From NCBI GenBank assembly GCA_902363445.1, contig CABJAB010000001.1, positions 62,001 to 126,000 of the forward strand: a DNA stretch of 64,000 nt. The letters are read 5' to 3'. The notes under the pieces were generated by a model that had not been told where the DNA came from, ran no database searches, and saw nothing but the letters and a program-made list of their open reading frames with translations. This DNA is from Lachnospiraceae bacterium. GTDB lineage: Bacteria > Bacillota > Clostridia > Lachnospirales > Lachnospiraceae. Both the position numbers and the translations under genes were made by a program. This document shows positions 53,623 to 62,244 of this stretch, piece after piece (the stretch's first letter is position 1; every line of letters begins with the position of its first letter).

Positions 53623-54003
53623 TCACGCAGTTTTTGAGGTCTCCTTAATAAAGCTTATACTGCCTCTCGCTTTTCTTCCTTTAACGGTAATCTTATAATC
53701 TCCGCTATCCGGTATTGTCAGCTGAAAGGAAGCGGTCTGTACATCTTTTCCTTCATAAAGAGCTTTCTCCCCAGTCTTTTTTACCTCGATATCGATTTTT
53801 CCGGAATCGCTCACGACATCAACGTCCACGATATCTCCTTTTTCCAGCTTAAGCACCTGGGAATCCGTAGTGTTGAAAATACTGTAATCCATAATAAACT
53901 GCTGGTCATTGCCGGTCCTGCTCCCGTTATAGCTGGCGCCTCCGCAAGCAGTCAGAAAAACCAGAAGCAGCGAAATCAAAATAAACGTCCGCGTTTTTTG
54001 CAT
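53623..54003 (-). CDS. Small lipoprotein of unknown function
   Basis: 126 residues. Signal peptide TFILISLLLVFLTACGG has a clear lipobox LTAC. The mature part is a short beta-rich domain (KITVKGRKARGSISFI). No family recognised. The second ATG at 54003 is nine bases from GGAGG; an ATG six bases upstream (54009) is too close. It stands between the truncated deaminase and the ATL-like gene with gaps of about 50 and 75 bases. Confidence 0.7.
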   Translation of the reverse strand: MQKTRTFILISLLLVFLTACGGASYNGSRTGNDQQFIMDYSIFNTTDSQVLKLEKGDIVDVDVVSDSGKIDIEVKKTGEKALYEGKDVQTASFQLTIPDSGDYKITVKGRKARGSISFIKETSKTA

Positions 54004-54055
54004 GTCCATTCTCCTCCCCTTTGTGCTAAACTGGAGCTTCAATCGCCGGTTTCTC

Positions 54056-54463
54056 TCAGTAACCGAACACGCCCTCCAGAGACTCATCCTGTTCCACCCA
54101 CTCGGAAACATATACCATCCGGTATTCGTCCTTCGTATCGCGTATGTATACCCACTCGATCCCCGCGTTGATGATAAGGCGCTTGCACATGGAACAGCTG
54201 CTGGAATTTTCCACATACTCCCCGCTCTCCGCCTCCACTCCTACCAGGTAAAGCGCGCTTCCAAGCATCTTATCCCGGGAGGCGCTGATGATGGCGTTGA
54301 CCTCCGCATGGACGCTCCGGCACAGCTCATACCGTTCTCCTCTCGGTACGGACAGCTTTTCTCTGATACAAACTCCCACATCGGTACAATTTTTTCTCCC
54401 CCTGGGCGCCCCTACGTAACCCGTGGAAATGACTTCATCGTTTTTGACGATGACCGCTCCTCC
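54056..54463 (-). pseudogene. dCMP deaminase family gene, 5' end missing
   Basis: The open frame runs from a TGA at 54505-54503 to 54056. Homology to zinc-dependent dCMP deaminases starts at GAVIVKNDEVISTGYVGAPRGR and continues through CRSVHAEVNAII and SCSMCKR, so the zinc ligands are present. The first 25-30 residues of the family, including the first helix, are absent and no normal start codon lies before this point. The first usable start is GTG at 54379, which would skip even more. The missing part is replaced by the end of the LysR gene, which it overlaps. It is probably a remnant; a short 107-residue product from 54379 is possible. Confidence 0.7.
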
Positions 54464-55349
54464 CTTCGCCGATCTGCTCTTCCAGTATGCGTATAAACAA
54501 GGTCATCGCTGGGGTCATCCACCTGTTCTTATGCCAGATACAGACTGCTGTGATCTCCTGATCCGTTGGTTCCATGCGAAGTTCCCTGACCTCGCCGCGC
54601 TTTAATTCCTCTTCCACTGTAAATCTGGGCAGAAACGCGATTCCCAGATTACTCGCGACACTCCGTTTCACCGCTTCTACACTGCATATTTCCATTTCTC
54701 TGCTCACAGCTATGTCTTTTCTCCTCAGGTATTCATCCAGCATTTTGTGATAAAGACTACTTCTGTCCACAGTCAGCAGACAGATTTCCTTCCTCTGCCC
54801 TGATTTCATAAAATCCCCGGACTCATCATCCAGTTCAGGGGAAGCTATCAAAGCCAAAGGGTAGCTGCCCAGCTGCCGGACTGTGACAGTCGCGCCGTAT
54901 CCGCCCACATTATAATGAATCCCTATGTCTGTGCTTCCGTTCAGGACCTGCTCACGGATATCATAGCAGTTTAACGCCTGCAAAGACAGCCTGACATTCG
55001 GCGCCTGTTCATGAAATCTCCGCAGCACCGGCTGCATCCGATATGTCAAAAGCGTTTCAGGCATCGCCGCCCGAAGAGTCCCGGACAGTTCCGTTTCACT
55101 TTTGCTGTAGTTCTCCATCCGCTTTTCCGCTTCCAATACGGAATCCACATAGGGCAGCAATCCCTTTCCCGCCTGGGTGAGCTCCATTTTACGGCCGATC
55201 TTGTCAAACAGTTTAATGGATAATTCCTGTTCGATCAGCTGTATCTGCAGAGTAACCGTAGACTGGGCATAATTCAGCCGGTCGGCCGCTCTCTGGAAGC
55301 TTCCCGTTTCCAGGATCGTCTTAAATGTTCTCAAGTATTTCGTATCCAT
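54435..55349 (-). CDS. LysR-family transcriptional regulator
   Basis: 304 residues. The N-terminal helix-turn-helix is TFKTILETGSFQRAADRLNYAQSTVT, followed by the linker helix and the periplasmic-binding-like effector domain. The start ATG at 55349 (MDTKYLRT) has AAGAGGT upstream. The last 20 or so residues (EEQIGEGRSGHRQKR) look non-homologous to LysR proteins because they are read from the start of the deaminase sequence, so the original C-terminus may have been lost. It faces the GNAT gene divergently and may regulate it. The effector is unknown. Confidence 0.88.
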   Translation of the reverse strand: MDTKYLRTFKTILETGSFQRAADRLNYAQSTVTLQIQLIEQELSIKLFDKIGRKMELTQAGKGLLPYVDSVLEAEKRMENYSKSETELSGTLRAAMPETLLTYRMQPVLRRFHEQAPNVRLSLQALNCYDIREQVLNGSTDIGIHYNVGGYGATVTVRQLGSYPLALIASPELDDESGDFMKSGQRKEICLLTVDRSSLYHKMLDEYLRRKDIAVSREMEICSVEAVKRSVASNLGIAFLPRFTVEEELKRGEVRELRMEPTDQEITAVCIWHKNRWMTPAMTLFIRILEEQIGEGRSGHRQKR

Positions 55350-55502
55350 TGTAGCACCTCTTGGTTTGCTGTCCCATCCATCATTTATTCTGAATTCTGT
55401 TTTTATTATATTCAATTTTTCTAAATTATTTGTTTGTGTTATTATAGAAAAGAATCAGAACGCTGTCAAGACCTTTGAATAAGTCAGAAAGGAGCTCCTA
55501 AC

Positions 55503-55985
55503 ATGATCACGATAAGAACTTATACTGAAGCAGATACCAAGGCCGTCATCGACTTGGTCCTCCGCTGCCAGAACGACGGGACCCGCCCCCATGTTACCGT
55601 TGACGATCAGCCTGAACTGCTCCATATCCGGGAACATTATCTGAAAAACGGAGGTAATTTCTGGGTTGCTGAGGACGAAGAAAAAATCATAGGAAGCATC
55701 GCCCTCATGAACTGCGGGGACGGAATCGCCGTCCTAAAGAAATTTTTTGTAGGGGAATCTTACCGCGGCCGCCCTTTCCATCTGGGCCGCCGGCTATATG
55801 CGGTACTTTTAAATTTCGCCCAAGAGCAGGGCATCAAAAAGCTGCTGCTGGATACTCCCAAAAATACAAAACGGGCGCATCGTTTCTACGAAAAAGCTGG
55901 TTTTCAAAAAATAGAAGAAAACCAGCTTCCTGTAGTATACGATTATCCCTATGAAAACAGTGATTTCTTTTCTCTGGAGTTATAA
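55503..55985 (+). CDS. GNAT-family N-acetyltransferase
   Basis: 160 residues. The acetyl-CoA loop is in the stretch KKFFVGESYRGRPFHLGRRLY, where a typical Q/RxxGxG/A appears as RGRPFHLG; the C-terminal TKRAHRFYEKAGFQKIEE is the usual beta5-alpha4 motif. Substrate unknown. AAAGGAG lies eight bases before the ATG. It is divergent from the LysR gene and converges on the PucR gene with about 20 bases between stops. Confidence 0.85.
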   Translation: MITIRTYTEADTKAVIDLVLRCQNDGTRPHVTVDDQPELLHIREHYLKNGGNFWVAEDEEKIIGSIALMNCGDGIAVLKKFFVGESYRGRPFHLGRRLYAVLLNFAQEQGIKKLLLDTPKNTKRAHRFYEKAGFQKIEENQLPVVYDYPYENSDFFSLEL

Positions 55986-56005
55986 TGGTTTCTATTTCTC
56001 CTGTT

Positions 56006-57178
56006 TCACTGGGAAATATCCCTCTGAATTTCGTAGGTGCGGAACGCGATGGAAATCTGCTCGTCGAACCGGGCGTCTCCGTCCGCGCCTATCAGCTCCC
56101 GCACCCGGCTCATCCGGTAGCGGATGGTATTTTTGTGCAGATGGAGCTGAGCGGCTACCTGCTCTACGTCGCCGTTCAGCTTTACATAAAGAAGCGCGGT
56201 CTGAAATAGTTCCCCGTCATACTGCCGGTCAAAGTCCAGGATCGGCTCTAAGATATTCCTGCAGTACTGTTCCATCCAAGGGCTTCTGCAATAGGGAAGC
56301 AAAATCTGATAGATTCCCATCTGCTGGAAGCACACAGAGCTTTCCCCCAAAAGCTTCGCGTACTGGCTGGCATAAAGCGCTTCCTGCATGGAAATGCTGA
56401 CCTCGTCCATGCTGTCGTGGATTGTCCCGATACCGACGAAATAGTCCTCCTGCTTCAGCGACAGATTTCTCATGACCGTCCCCGCCAAATCCCCTTTTAT
56501 CTGCCGTTCTTCCATGTCCATCACGATCAGATAACCATTGCGAAACCGAAAAGCCGCATCCCGTTTGCCGAGTCTGTCCCTCAGTTCATTAAAGGCACGT
56601 ACATAGTAAATACTCTCCGACAGGGACTTCGCATTGCAGTAAACCGACAGGTATTGCCGGTATCCTCCCTCAGGCAGGATTTCCTGAGATAAGCTCCGGA
56701 CATTGGCCACGCTCAGGTTATCGTTGACCAGGAGGCCGATCTTCTGCTCCAGCAGCTCCGTATCGTCTCTTTCTTCCATTTTTGTCCGGATGATCACCGC
56801 TATATCCTGAAAATAGGCGTCGTCCCGTCCAAAGGTATAGACAGGAAGCCTATGTTCATTGGCATAGTCCATGGCATCCTGAGGAAGTGTTTCATAATAG
56901 ATCGTCTTGATGGCCAGCGCGGCCACCCCGTCCCGGCACAAGCCTTTGATCGCCGACAGAATCCGTTCCGGATGGTCTTTTGCAAACAAAAGACTGGAAA
57001 TCACAAACGCATTCTTTCCAAAAGCCCAGAGCCGTTCCAGATCAGGGTCCTCATTGGCATACTCATAATCCAGAATGCCAATGTTCATGATTTCTTTTCC
57101 TTCCCCCTCACGCCCGGCAATCAAGGTGAAATTCTGAAATTCCTTCAGCTGCATGATTTCTTTTACCGTAATCGGCAT
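56006..57178 (-). CDS. PucR-family transcriptional regulator
   Basis: 390 residues. The N-terminal PucR domain (about 1-125, PF07905) begins MPITVKEIMQLKEFQNFTLIAGREG, and the C-terminal helix-turn-helix of the CdaR/PucR type is HLHKNTIRYRMSRVRELIG. The middle shows the GGDEF-like fold of CdaR proteins. Such regulators control purine, glycerate or amino-acid use. It follows the aminotransferase gene on the same strand after 238 bases, so a role in controlling the liv-aminotransferase operon is plausible but unproven. Confidence 0.87.
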   Translation of the reverse strand: MPITVKEIMQLKEFQNFTLIAGREGEGKEIMNIGILDYEYANEDPDLERLWAFGKNAFVISSLLFAKDHPERILSAIKGLCRDGVAALAIKTIYYETLPQDAMDYANEHRLPVYTFGRDDAYFQDIAVIIRTKMEERDDTELLEQKIGLLVNDNLSVANVRSLSQEILPEGGYRQYLSVYCNAKSLSESIYYVRAFNELRDRLGKRDAAFRFRNGYLIVMDMEERQIKGDLAGTVMRNLSLKQEDYFVGIGTIHDSMDEVSISMQEALYASQYAKLLGESSVCFQQMGIYQILLPYCRSPWMEQYCRNILEPILDFDRQYDGELFQTALLYVKLNGDVEQVAAQLHLHKNTIRYRMSRVRELIGADGDARFDEQISIAFRTYEIQRDISQ

Positions 57179-57314
57179 GATTTATCACTCTCCTCCGTTT
57201 TTTACGGCTGAACAGGATGCTACTCTTAGTCTACTCGGAAAACATCCTCTTTTCAAGCCCGTTCACCCCCGTAAGATTTTTCCAGCAAAAATATGTTTTC
57301 CTTCAATATACCAC

Positions 57315-57377
57315 AAAGCCCTGCACAGTGATGGGACGGAATCAATGGAATTCCGCCCCATGCTTTGCAGAGCTTTT
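57315..57377 (-). other. Long imperfect hairpin between aminotransferase and pucR
   Basis: AAAGCCCTGCA pairs with TGCAGAGCTTT, and ATGGGACGGAAT pairs with ATTCCGCCCCAT, around CAATGG. Downstream on the minus strand is only GGCTTTGTGG, so it is at best a weak terminator; it may be a processing signal. Confidence 0.55.
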
Positions 57378-57416
57378 AACAAGCATTTATGAACTAGTTC
57401 GTATTAACTGCTCTTC

Positions 57417-58595
57417 TTATTTTTTCAGGCTCGCCACAAATTCTCCCATCCGTTTGATGCCGTCCCGGATATTATCTGTGGAAGTAGCATAGGAAAGACG
57501 TACGAATCCTTCTCCCGAAGCGCCGAACCCGGTGCCGGGAACCATGCCCACATGCTTCTCTTCCAAAAGCCTTGTGGCAAACTCCTCAGCGCTGAGTCCC
57601 GTCTTCTTGATATTCACGAAGGCATAGAACGCGCCCTGGGGTTTCACGCAGGAAAGGCCGTCAATCGCGTTGATCCCTTCGTAAACGATGTCTCTCCGGT
57701 TCTCAAATTCCTTTACCATGGCGTCTATGTATTTCCTGGTTCCTTTGATCGCTTCTACTCCTGCCCACTGAACAAAGGTATTCACACAAGAGATGGAGTT
57801 CTCATTGAGTCTCCCGATCGCTTCGATGATATCGGCAGGTCCCGCCGCATACGCGAGTCTCCATCCCGTCATTGCGTAGGTCTTGGAGAAGGACTGGGAA
57901 ATGATCACCCTGTCCTTCATCCCCTCTATCATAGCGGGGCTGTAGAACTTCAGTCCGTCAAAGATGATGTTATAGTAAACTTCGTCGGAGATCACCAGCA
58001 GATCATGTTTCTTGCAGAAATCACAGAATGCACACAGCGCTTCATGGGAAATCACGCCGCCAGTGGGGTTGTTCGGGGAATTCAGAAGGATTGCCTTCGT
58101 CTTCTCGTTTACATACTTCTCCAGTTCCTCCAGGTTGTAGAAGAAATTATCTTCCTCATGAACCGGGACCAGTACCGGCTTGCCGTGTGCGATCTTGGAA
58201 TGATTCGGATGATTTGCCCAGCAGGGATCATTTACGATCATTTCCTCGTCATCATCCAGGACGGCCATAGCCGTAAGGCGCAGCGTATCCATTCCGCTGG
58301 GGGTGATGACAATCTCCGTTTCCGGATCATAGTGGACGCCGTGGGTCCTCTCCAGATCCTCGGAGATTGCTTTCCGCAGCTCAGGAATACCTGAGTTGGG
58401 CGCATACTTCGTCTTTCCTTCAGAAAGAGCCTGGATGGCGGCTTCCACAATGTTCGGCGGCGTCTGGAAATCAGGCTCACCAATGGTGAACGAGATCATA
58501 TCGTTACAAGACTCCGCGATTTTATTTTGTTTTTCTAAGAAAATACGGATAGAAGAACGATCTACGCATTTTCCTGTTTTTGATACACGACTCAT
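57417..58595 (-). CDS. PLP-dependent aminotransferase, class I/II
   Basis: 392 residues. The PLP-binding Lys is in SQSFSKTYAMTGWRLAYAAG, and SPNNPTGGVISHEAL is the class I/II motif. Substrate is not determined; relatives act on aspartate, aromatic or branched-chain amino acids. The start ATG at 58595 (MSRVSKTGKC) has AGGGGGT upstream. It follows livF by about 55 bases, so it probably transaminates the amino acid imported by the liv system. Confidence 0.92.
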   Translation of the reverse strand: MSRVSKTGKCVDRSSIRIFLEKQNKIAESCNDMISFTIGEPDFQTPPNIVEAAIQALSEGKTKYAPNSGIPELRKAISEDLERTHGVHYDPETEIVITPSGMDTLRLTAMAVLDDDEEMIVNDPCWANHPNHSKIAHGKPVLVPVHEEDNFFYNLEELEKYVNEKTKAILLNSPNNPTGGVISHEALCAFCDFCKKHDLLVISDEVYYNIIFDGLKFYSPAMIEGMKDRVIISQSFSKTYAMTGWRLAYAAGPADIIEAIGRLNENSISCVNTFVQWAGVEAIKGTRKYIDAMVKEFENRRDIVYEGINAIDGLSCVKPQGAFYAFVNIKKTGLSAEEFATRLLEEKHVGMVPGTGFGASGEGFVRLSYATSTDNIRDGIKRMGEFVASLKK

Positions 58596-58649
58596 GGCCG
58601 GATACCCCCTATTATATAAAAATTGGCTTATCAATATTGTGTCTGTTAT

Positions 58650-59357
58650 TTATGCTCCCAGGTATGCCTTCCTTACCTGGTCGTTGGCCTTGATCTCGGC
58701 CGCAGGCCCCTCAAGAGAAATCTTGCCTGTTTCCAGGACGTACGCGCGATTGGCGATGGAAAGCGCCATGTTGGCGTTCTGCTCCACCAGAAGGATTGTC
58801 ATGCCTTCCTTCTGCAGTTCCTGGATGATATCAAAAATACCCCTTACAACAATGGGCGCGAGTCCCATGGAGGGCTCGTCTAAAAGAAGCATCTTCCCTC
58901 CGGTCATCAATGCCCTGGCAACCGCCAGCATCTGCTGCTCGCCGCCGGACAATGTCCCGCCTATCTGGTTCTCCCGTTCCTTCAGACGGGGGAACAGCGT
59001 ATACGCCCGTTCCATATTCTTTTTAATGGTCGCCGCGTCCTTGTCGGTCCATGCTCCCATCAGCAGGTTTTCCTTCACCGTCATGCTGTAGAAAATCCTT
59101 CTTCCTTCCGGCACATGGTTCAGTCCCTTCGCTACGATCTGGTGGGGCGTCATCTTCGTCAGTTCTTCTCCCATGAACTTAATGGAAGTCACAGTGCCTA
59201 CCTTGTTCAGTCCGGAGAGTGCGCGCAGAGTACTGGTCTTTCCGGCGCCGTTGGCGCCGATCAGGGTAACGATCTCTCCTTCATCCACGTGGAAGCTGAT
59301 ATCGTCCACGCCCTTGATGGAGCCATAATTTACCACCAGGTTTTTGACCTCTAACAT
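58650..59357 (-). CDS. livF: Branched-chain amino acid ABC transporter ATPase LivF
   Basis: 235 residues. Walker A is GANGAGKTS, signature LSGGEQQML, Walker B MLLLDEPSMGLAP; the SMGLAP form distinguishes LivF from LivG. It pairs with LivG to power the importer. The start overlaps the livG stop in ATGTTAG. Confidence 0.95.
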   Translation of the reverse strand: MLEVKNLVVNYGSIKGVDDISFHVDEGEIVTLIGANGAGKTSTLRALSGLNKVGTVTSIKFMGEELTKMTPHQIVAKGLNHVPEGRRIFYSMTVKENLLMGAWTDKDAATIKKNMERAYTLFPRLKERENQIGGTLSGGEQQMLAVARALMTGGKMLLLDEPSMGLAPIVVRGIFDIIQELQKEGMTILLVEQNANMALSIANRAYVLETGKISLEGPAAEIKANDQVRKAYLGA

Positions 59358-60127
59358 AATTCCTCTTCCTCCTTTCCAAGATATGCCTCGATAACCTTCG
59401 GGTCATTCTGTACCTCGGAAGGAAGGCCCTCAGCGATGGTCACGCCGAAGTCGATCACCTTGATCCTGTCCGCAATGGCCATGACCATGTTCATATGGTG
59501 TTCGATGAGAATGATCGTAATATCGAATTTCTCCCTTATTTCCTTGATCAGACCCACCAGCTCATCTACCTCACTGGGGTTCATGCCGGCTGCCGGCTCA
59601 TCCAGGCAAAGAATCTTCGGCCTGGTAGCCAGGGCTCTCGCGATCTCCAGACGGCGCTGTTCGCCGTAAGGCAGGTTCTTCGCGAGGAAGTCCGCTTTAT
59701 CGTCCAAACGGAATACCTTCAGAAGCTCCATGGCCTGATTTTTGAAATCTTCTTCCTGTTTCCGGAATTTCTTGGTCCGGAAAATCGCACTGGCAAGATT
59801 ATAGGTAACCTGCAGCTCCATGGCGATGATGATATTGTCCAGCACGCTGGCGCTGCCGAACAGACGGATATTCTGGAATGTCCTTGCGATCCCGTGCTCC
59901 GTGAACACATTGGAACGAAGACCGTTCATCACCTGCTCGCCCAGCTTCACCGTCCCGTGTGTCGGCTGGTAAATGCCTGTCAGCATATTGAAGATCGTAG
60001 TCTTTCCGGCGCCATTAGGACCAATGATAGCAAGAAGCTCGTTTTCCCTCAGCTCCAGATTAAAGTCCTGCACCGCTTTCAGTCCGCCGAATTCGATGGA
60101 CAAATTTTCTGCTGTTAATAACGACAT
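59351..60127 (-). CDS. livG: Branched-chain amino acid ABC transporter ATPase LivG
   Basis: 258 residues. Walker A GPNGAGKTT, then the ABC signature region NLPYGEQRRLEIARAL and Walker B ILCLDEPAAGMNP. The insert and GMNP pattern mark LivG. It follows livM by 20 bases and overlaps livF. Confidence 0.95.
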   Translation of the reverse strand: MSLLTAENLSIEFGGLKAVQDFNLELRENELLAIIGPNGAGKTTIFNMLTGIYQPTHGTVKLGEQVMNGLRSNVFTEHGIARTFQNIRLFGSASVLDNIIIAMELQVTYNLASAIFRTKKFRKQEEDFKNQAMELLKVFRLDDKADFLAKNLPYGEQRRLEIARALATRPKILCLDEPAAGMNPSEVDELVGLIKEIREKFDITIILIEHHMNMVMAIADRIKVIDFGVTIAEGLPSEVQNDPKVIEAYLGKEEEELC

Positions 60128-60147
60128 GTTATTTCCTCCTTTCTCCT

Positions 60148-61242
60148 TTATTGTTTTCCGGCGTCTTTGCCAGCATTGCTCGCCTGCGCCAGTTTCTTTG
60201 CTTTTCGTCTTTGTGTAAAGGAGGAAATCAATCCGCCGTTATCCGCTTTCTGATGAATACTTTCCTTTTCGCCAAACCGCATGAATCCGAACTCATGCTT
60301 GCCAAAGATTCCCTTCGGACGGTTCAGCATGATGATGATCAGGATCAGCGCGTAGATAACGAGACGCCACTCACCCATGAAACGCAGGAACTCCGGCAGC
60401 ATCGTAAAGATCAATGCTCCGAGAAGGGCGCTGCTGTAGCTTCCCACGCCGCCGGCATAGAGGAACAACAGCATATCGGTGGATTTCACCTGGCTGAACA
60501 TCTCCGGGTTGATGAACATCATCAGATGGGCATATAAGCCTCCGCCCAAACCTGCGATAAACGCGGAGAATACAAAGGATTTAATCTTCGCTTTTGTAGT
60601 ATTGATGCCCATGGTTTCCGCCGCCAGCTCATTCTCACGAATGGCGATGCAGCCTCGTCCATAACGGGATTTTGTGAAGTTACGAAGCAGGATCATCACG
60701 ATGATCACCGCTACAAAAATAATTGGGAAGGTACTCAGCTTTTGGATGCCGTTGAGGCCCTTCGCCCTTCCAGAAAAAGGGAATACACGCCACAGCACAC
60801 GGATGATCTCACTAAATCCCAGTGTGATGATGGCCAGATAATCGCCCTTCAAGCGGAGGGAAGGAATACCGATCAGGAAGCCGATGAACGCCGCCACCGC
60901 TGCGCCGATCAGGAGCGCCAGGAAAAACAGGCCGTAAGAGGCAAAAGGATTTCCCATGGCCGGCTGAAATACCAGCTTTGTCAACATTGCTGATGTATAC
61001 GCGCCAACGGACATGAAACCTGCCTGGCCCAGTGAAAACTGACCAGTCATACCGTTGATCAGGTTAAGGCTCATGGCCACGATGCCGTTGATACATGCCA
61101 GCTGTAAAATCTGATACCAATAAGAGTTGAGGATCTCCGTTCTGTAAAGAATCTGGATCACCACAAAAAGGACAGGGATCATGATGTAGCTGACATAGGA
61201 TTTTTTATTTTTCTGCAATTGTACTGCTTTTGTCTTACCCAT
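60148..61242 (-). CDS. livM: Branched-chain amino acid ABC transporter permease LivM
   Basis: 364 residues with about ten hydrophobic segments. Motifs SLGQAGFMSVGAYTSAML and LRLKGDYLAIITLGFSEIIR are typical of LivM. The C-terminal 45 residues form a basic cytoplasmic extension rich in Lys, Arg and Ala, longer than in most homologues. It follows livH by 10 bases. Confidence 0.95.
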   Translation of the reverse strand: MGKTKAVQLQKNKKSYVSYIMIPVLFVVIQILYRTEILNSYWYQILQLACINGIVAMSLNLINGMTGQFSLGQAGFMSVGAYTSAMLTKLVFQPAMGNPFASYGLFFLALLIGAAVAAFIGFLIGIPSLRLKGDYLAIITLGFSEIIRVLWRVFPFSGRAKGLNGIQKLSTFPIIFVAVIIVMILLRNFTKSRYGRGCIAIRENELAAETMGINTTKAKIKSFVFSAFIAGLGGGLYAHLMMFINPEMFSQVKSTDMLLFLYAGGVGSYSSALLGALIFTMLPEFLRFMGEWRLVIYALILIIIMLNRPKGIFGKHEFGFMRFGEKESIHQKADNGGLISSFTQRRKAKKLAQASNAGKDAGKQ

Positions 61243-61252
61243 CCGATATCAC

Positions 61253-62134
61253 CTACACTTTCTCTGTTGTCAGCTTGCCGAACAGACCGGCCGGCTTTAC
61301 AAGAAGGATCACGATCAGTATGGCATATGCCACGCCAAAGCCCACGTCTGCGTTGAGGTTCGTGGCAAAAATCTCCGCGATACCCATGATGATTCCGCCG
61401 AACATGGCTCCTTTAATGCTGCCGATACCGCCGACTACCGCGGCAATAAATGCTTTGTTGCCCAGGAAGGAGCCGATGCTGACCTCCAGGGTCGGATACA
61501 TGATTCCATAGAACACACCGCCTGCGCCGGCCAGTGCCGCGCCGATGAAGAAGGTGCTGGAAATGACCATGTTGATATTGATGCCCATGAGAGCCGCCGC
61601 GTCTCTGTCCAGAGAAACCGCGCGCATGCCCCGGCCTACCTTCGTTTTATTTACAATGAAGTTAAGACCAAGCATCAGGATGATAGCCAAGACGATCAAA
61701 AGAATCTGAGTCGTAGTAAAGGTAACGCCAAAGATCTTGATACTCTTGCTTTGAAGCAGAGTAGGAAAAGCTTTCGGGATAGGCCCGATGAAAGGCAGGG
61801 CCCTGCAAAGGTTCTGGATAAATGTGGATACGCCGAGGGCCGTGATCAATGCGGACAGCTTCGGCTGGTTCCTCATGGGCTTATAAGCGATTCTGTCTGT
61901 GATCACACCAATGGCGCCGGCCACCAGCATAGCCATGATCAGGCATACCACGAAATTTTCTCCTGCAAAAAGCGCCGCGAAAAACGCCGTATAGGCGCCC
62001 AGCATCAGGAAATCGCCGTGGGCGAAGTTAATCAGATCTACGATTCCATATACCATAGTATATCCGAGTGCCACCAGTGCATATATGGTACCCAGCTGGA
62101 GCCCGTAGATGAGAAGCTGGAAAAACTGTGACAT
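61253..62134 (-). CDS. livH: Branched-chain amino acid ABC transporter permease LivH
   Basis: 293 residues. Starts MSQFFQLLIYGLQLGTIYAL; further family motifs are YGIVDLINFAHGDFLMLGAY and GRGMRAVSLDRDAAALMGIN. The start ATG at 62134 follows AGAGGTGA; the open frame to 62170 has no support. It is the second gene of the liv series, after livJ. Confidence 0.95.
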   Translation of the reverse strand: MSQFFQLLIYGLQLGTIYALVALGYTMVYGIVDLINFAHGDFLMLGAYTAFFAALFAGENFVVCLIMAMLVAGAIGVITDRIAYKPMRNQPKLSALITALGVSTFIQNLCRALPFIGPIPKAFPTLLQSKSIKIFGVTFTTTQILLIVLAIILMLGLNFIVNKTKVGRGMRAVSLDRDAAALMGININMVISSTFFIGAALAGAGGVFYGIMYPTLEVSIGSFLGNKAFIAAVVGGIGSIKGAMFGGIIMGIAEIFATNLNADVGFGVAYAILIVILLVKPAGLFGKLTTEKV

Positions 62135-62207
62135 ATTTTCACCTCTTTCTGAAAAATGGGAGGAATACACTCCTGGAAAAACTTTTATCTCCCGTTACAT
62201 AAGACGA

Positions 62208-62229
62208 GAGCGAGACTTGCGCCTCGCTC
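62208..62229 (-). other. Intra-operon hairpin between livJ and livH
   Basis: GAGCGAG and CTCGCTC form a seven-base stem with an eight-base loop, just after the livJ stop. No T tract follows, so it may protect the upstream mRNA and favour binding-protein expression over the permeases, as in other ABC operons. Confidence 0.55.
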
Positions 62230-62244
62230 CCCAATTCTTACGGT

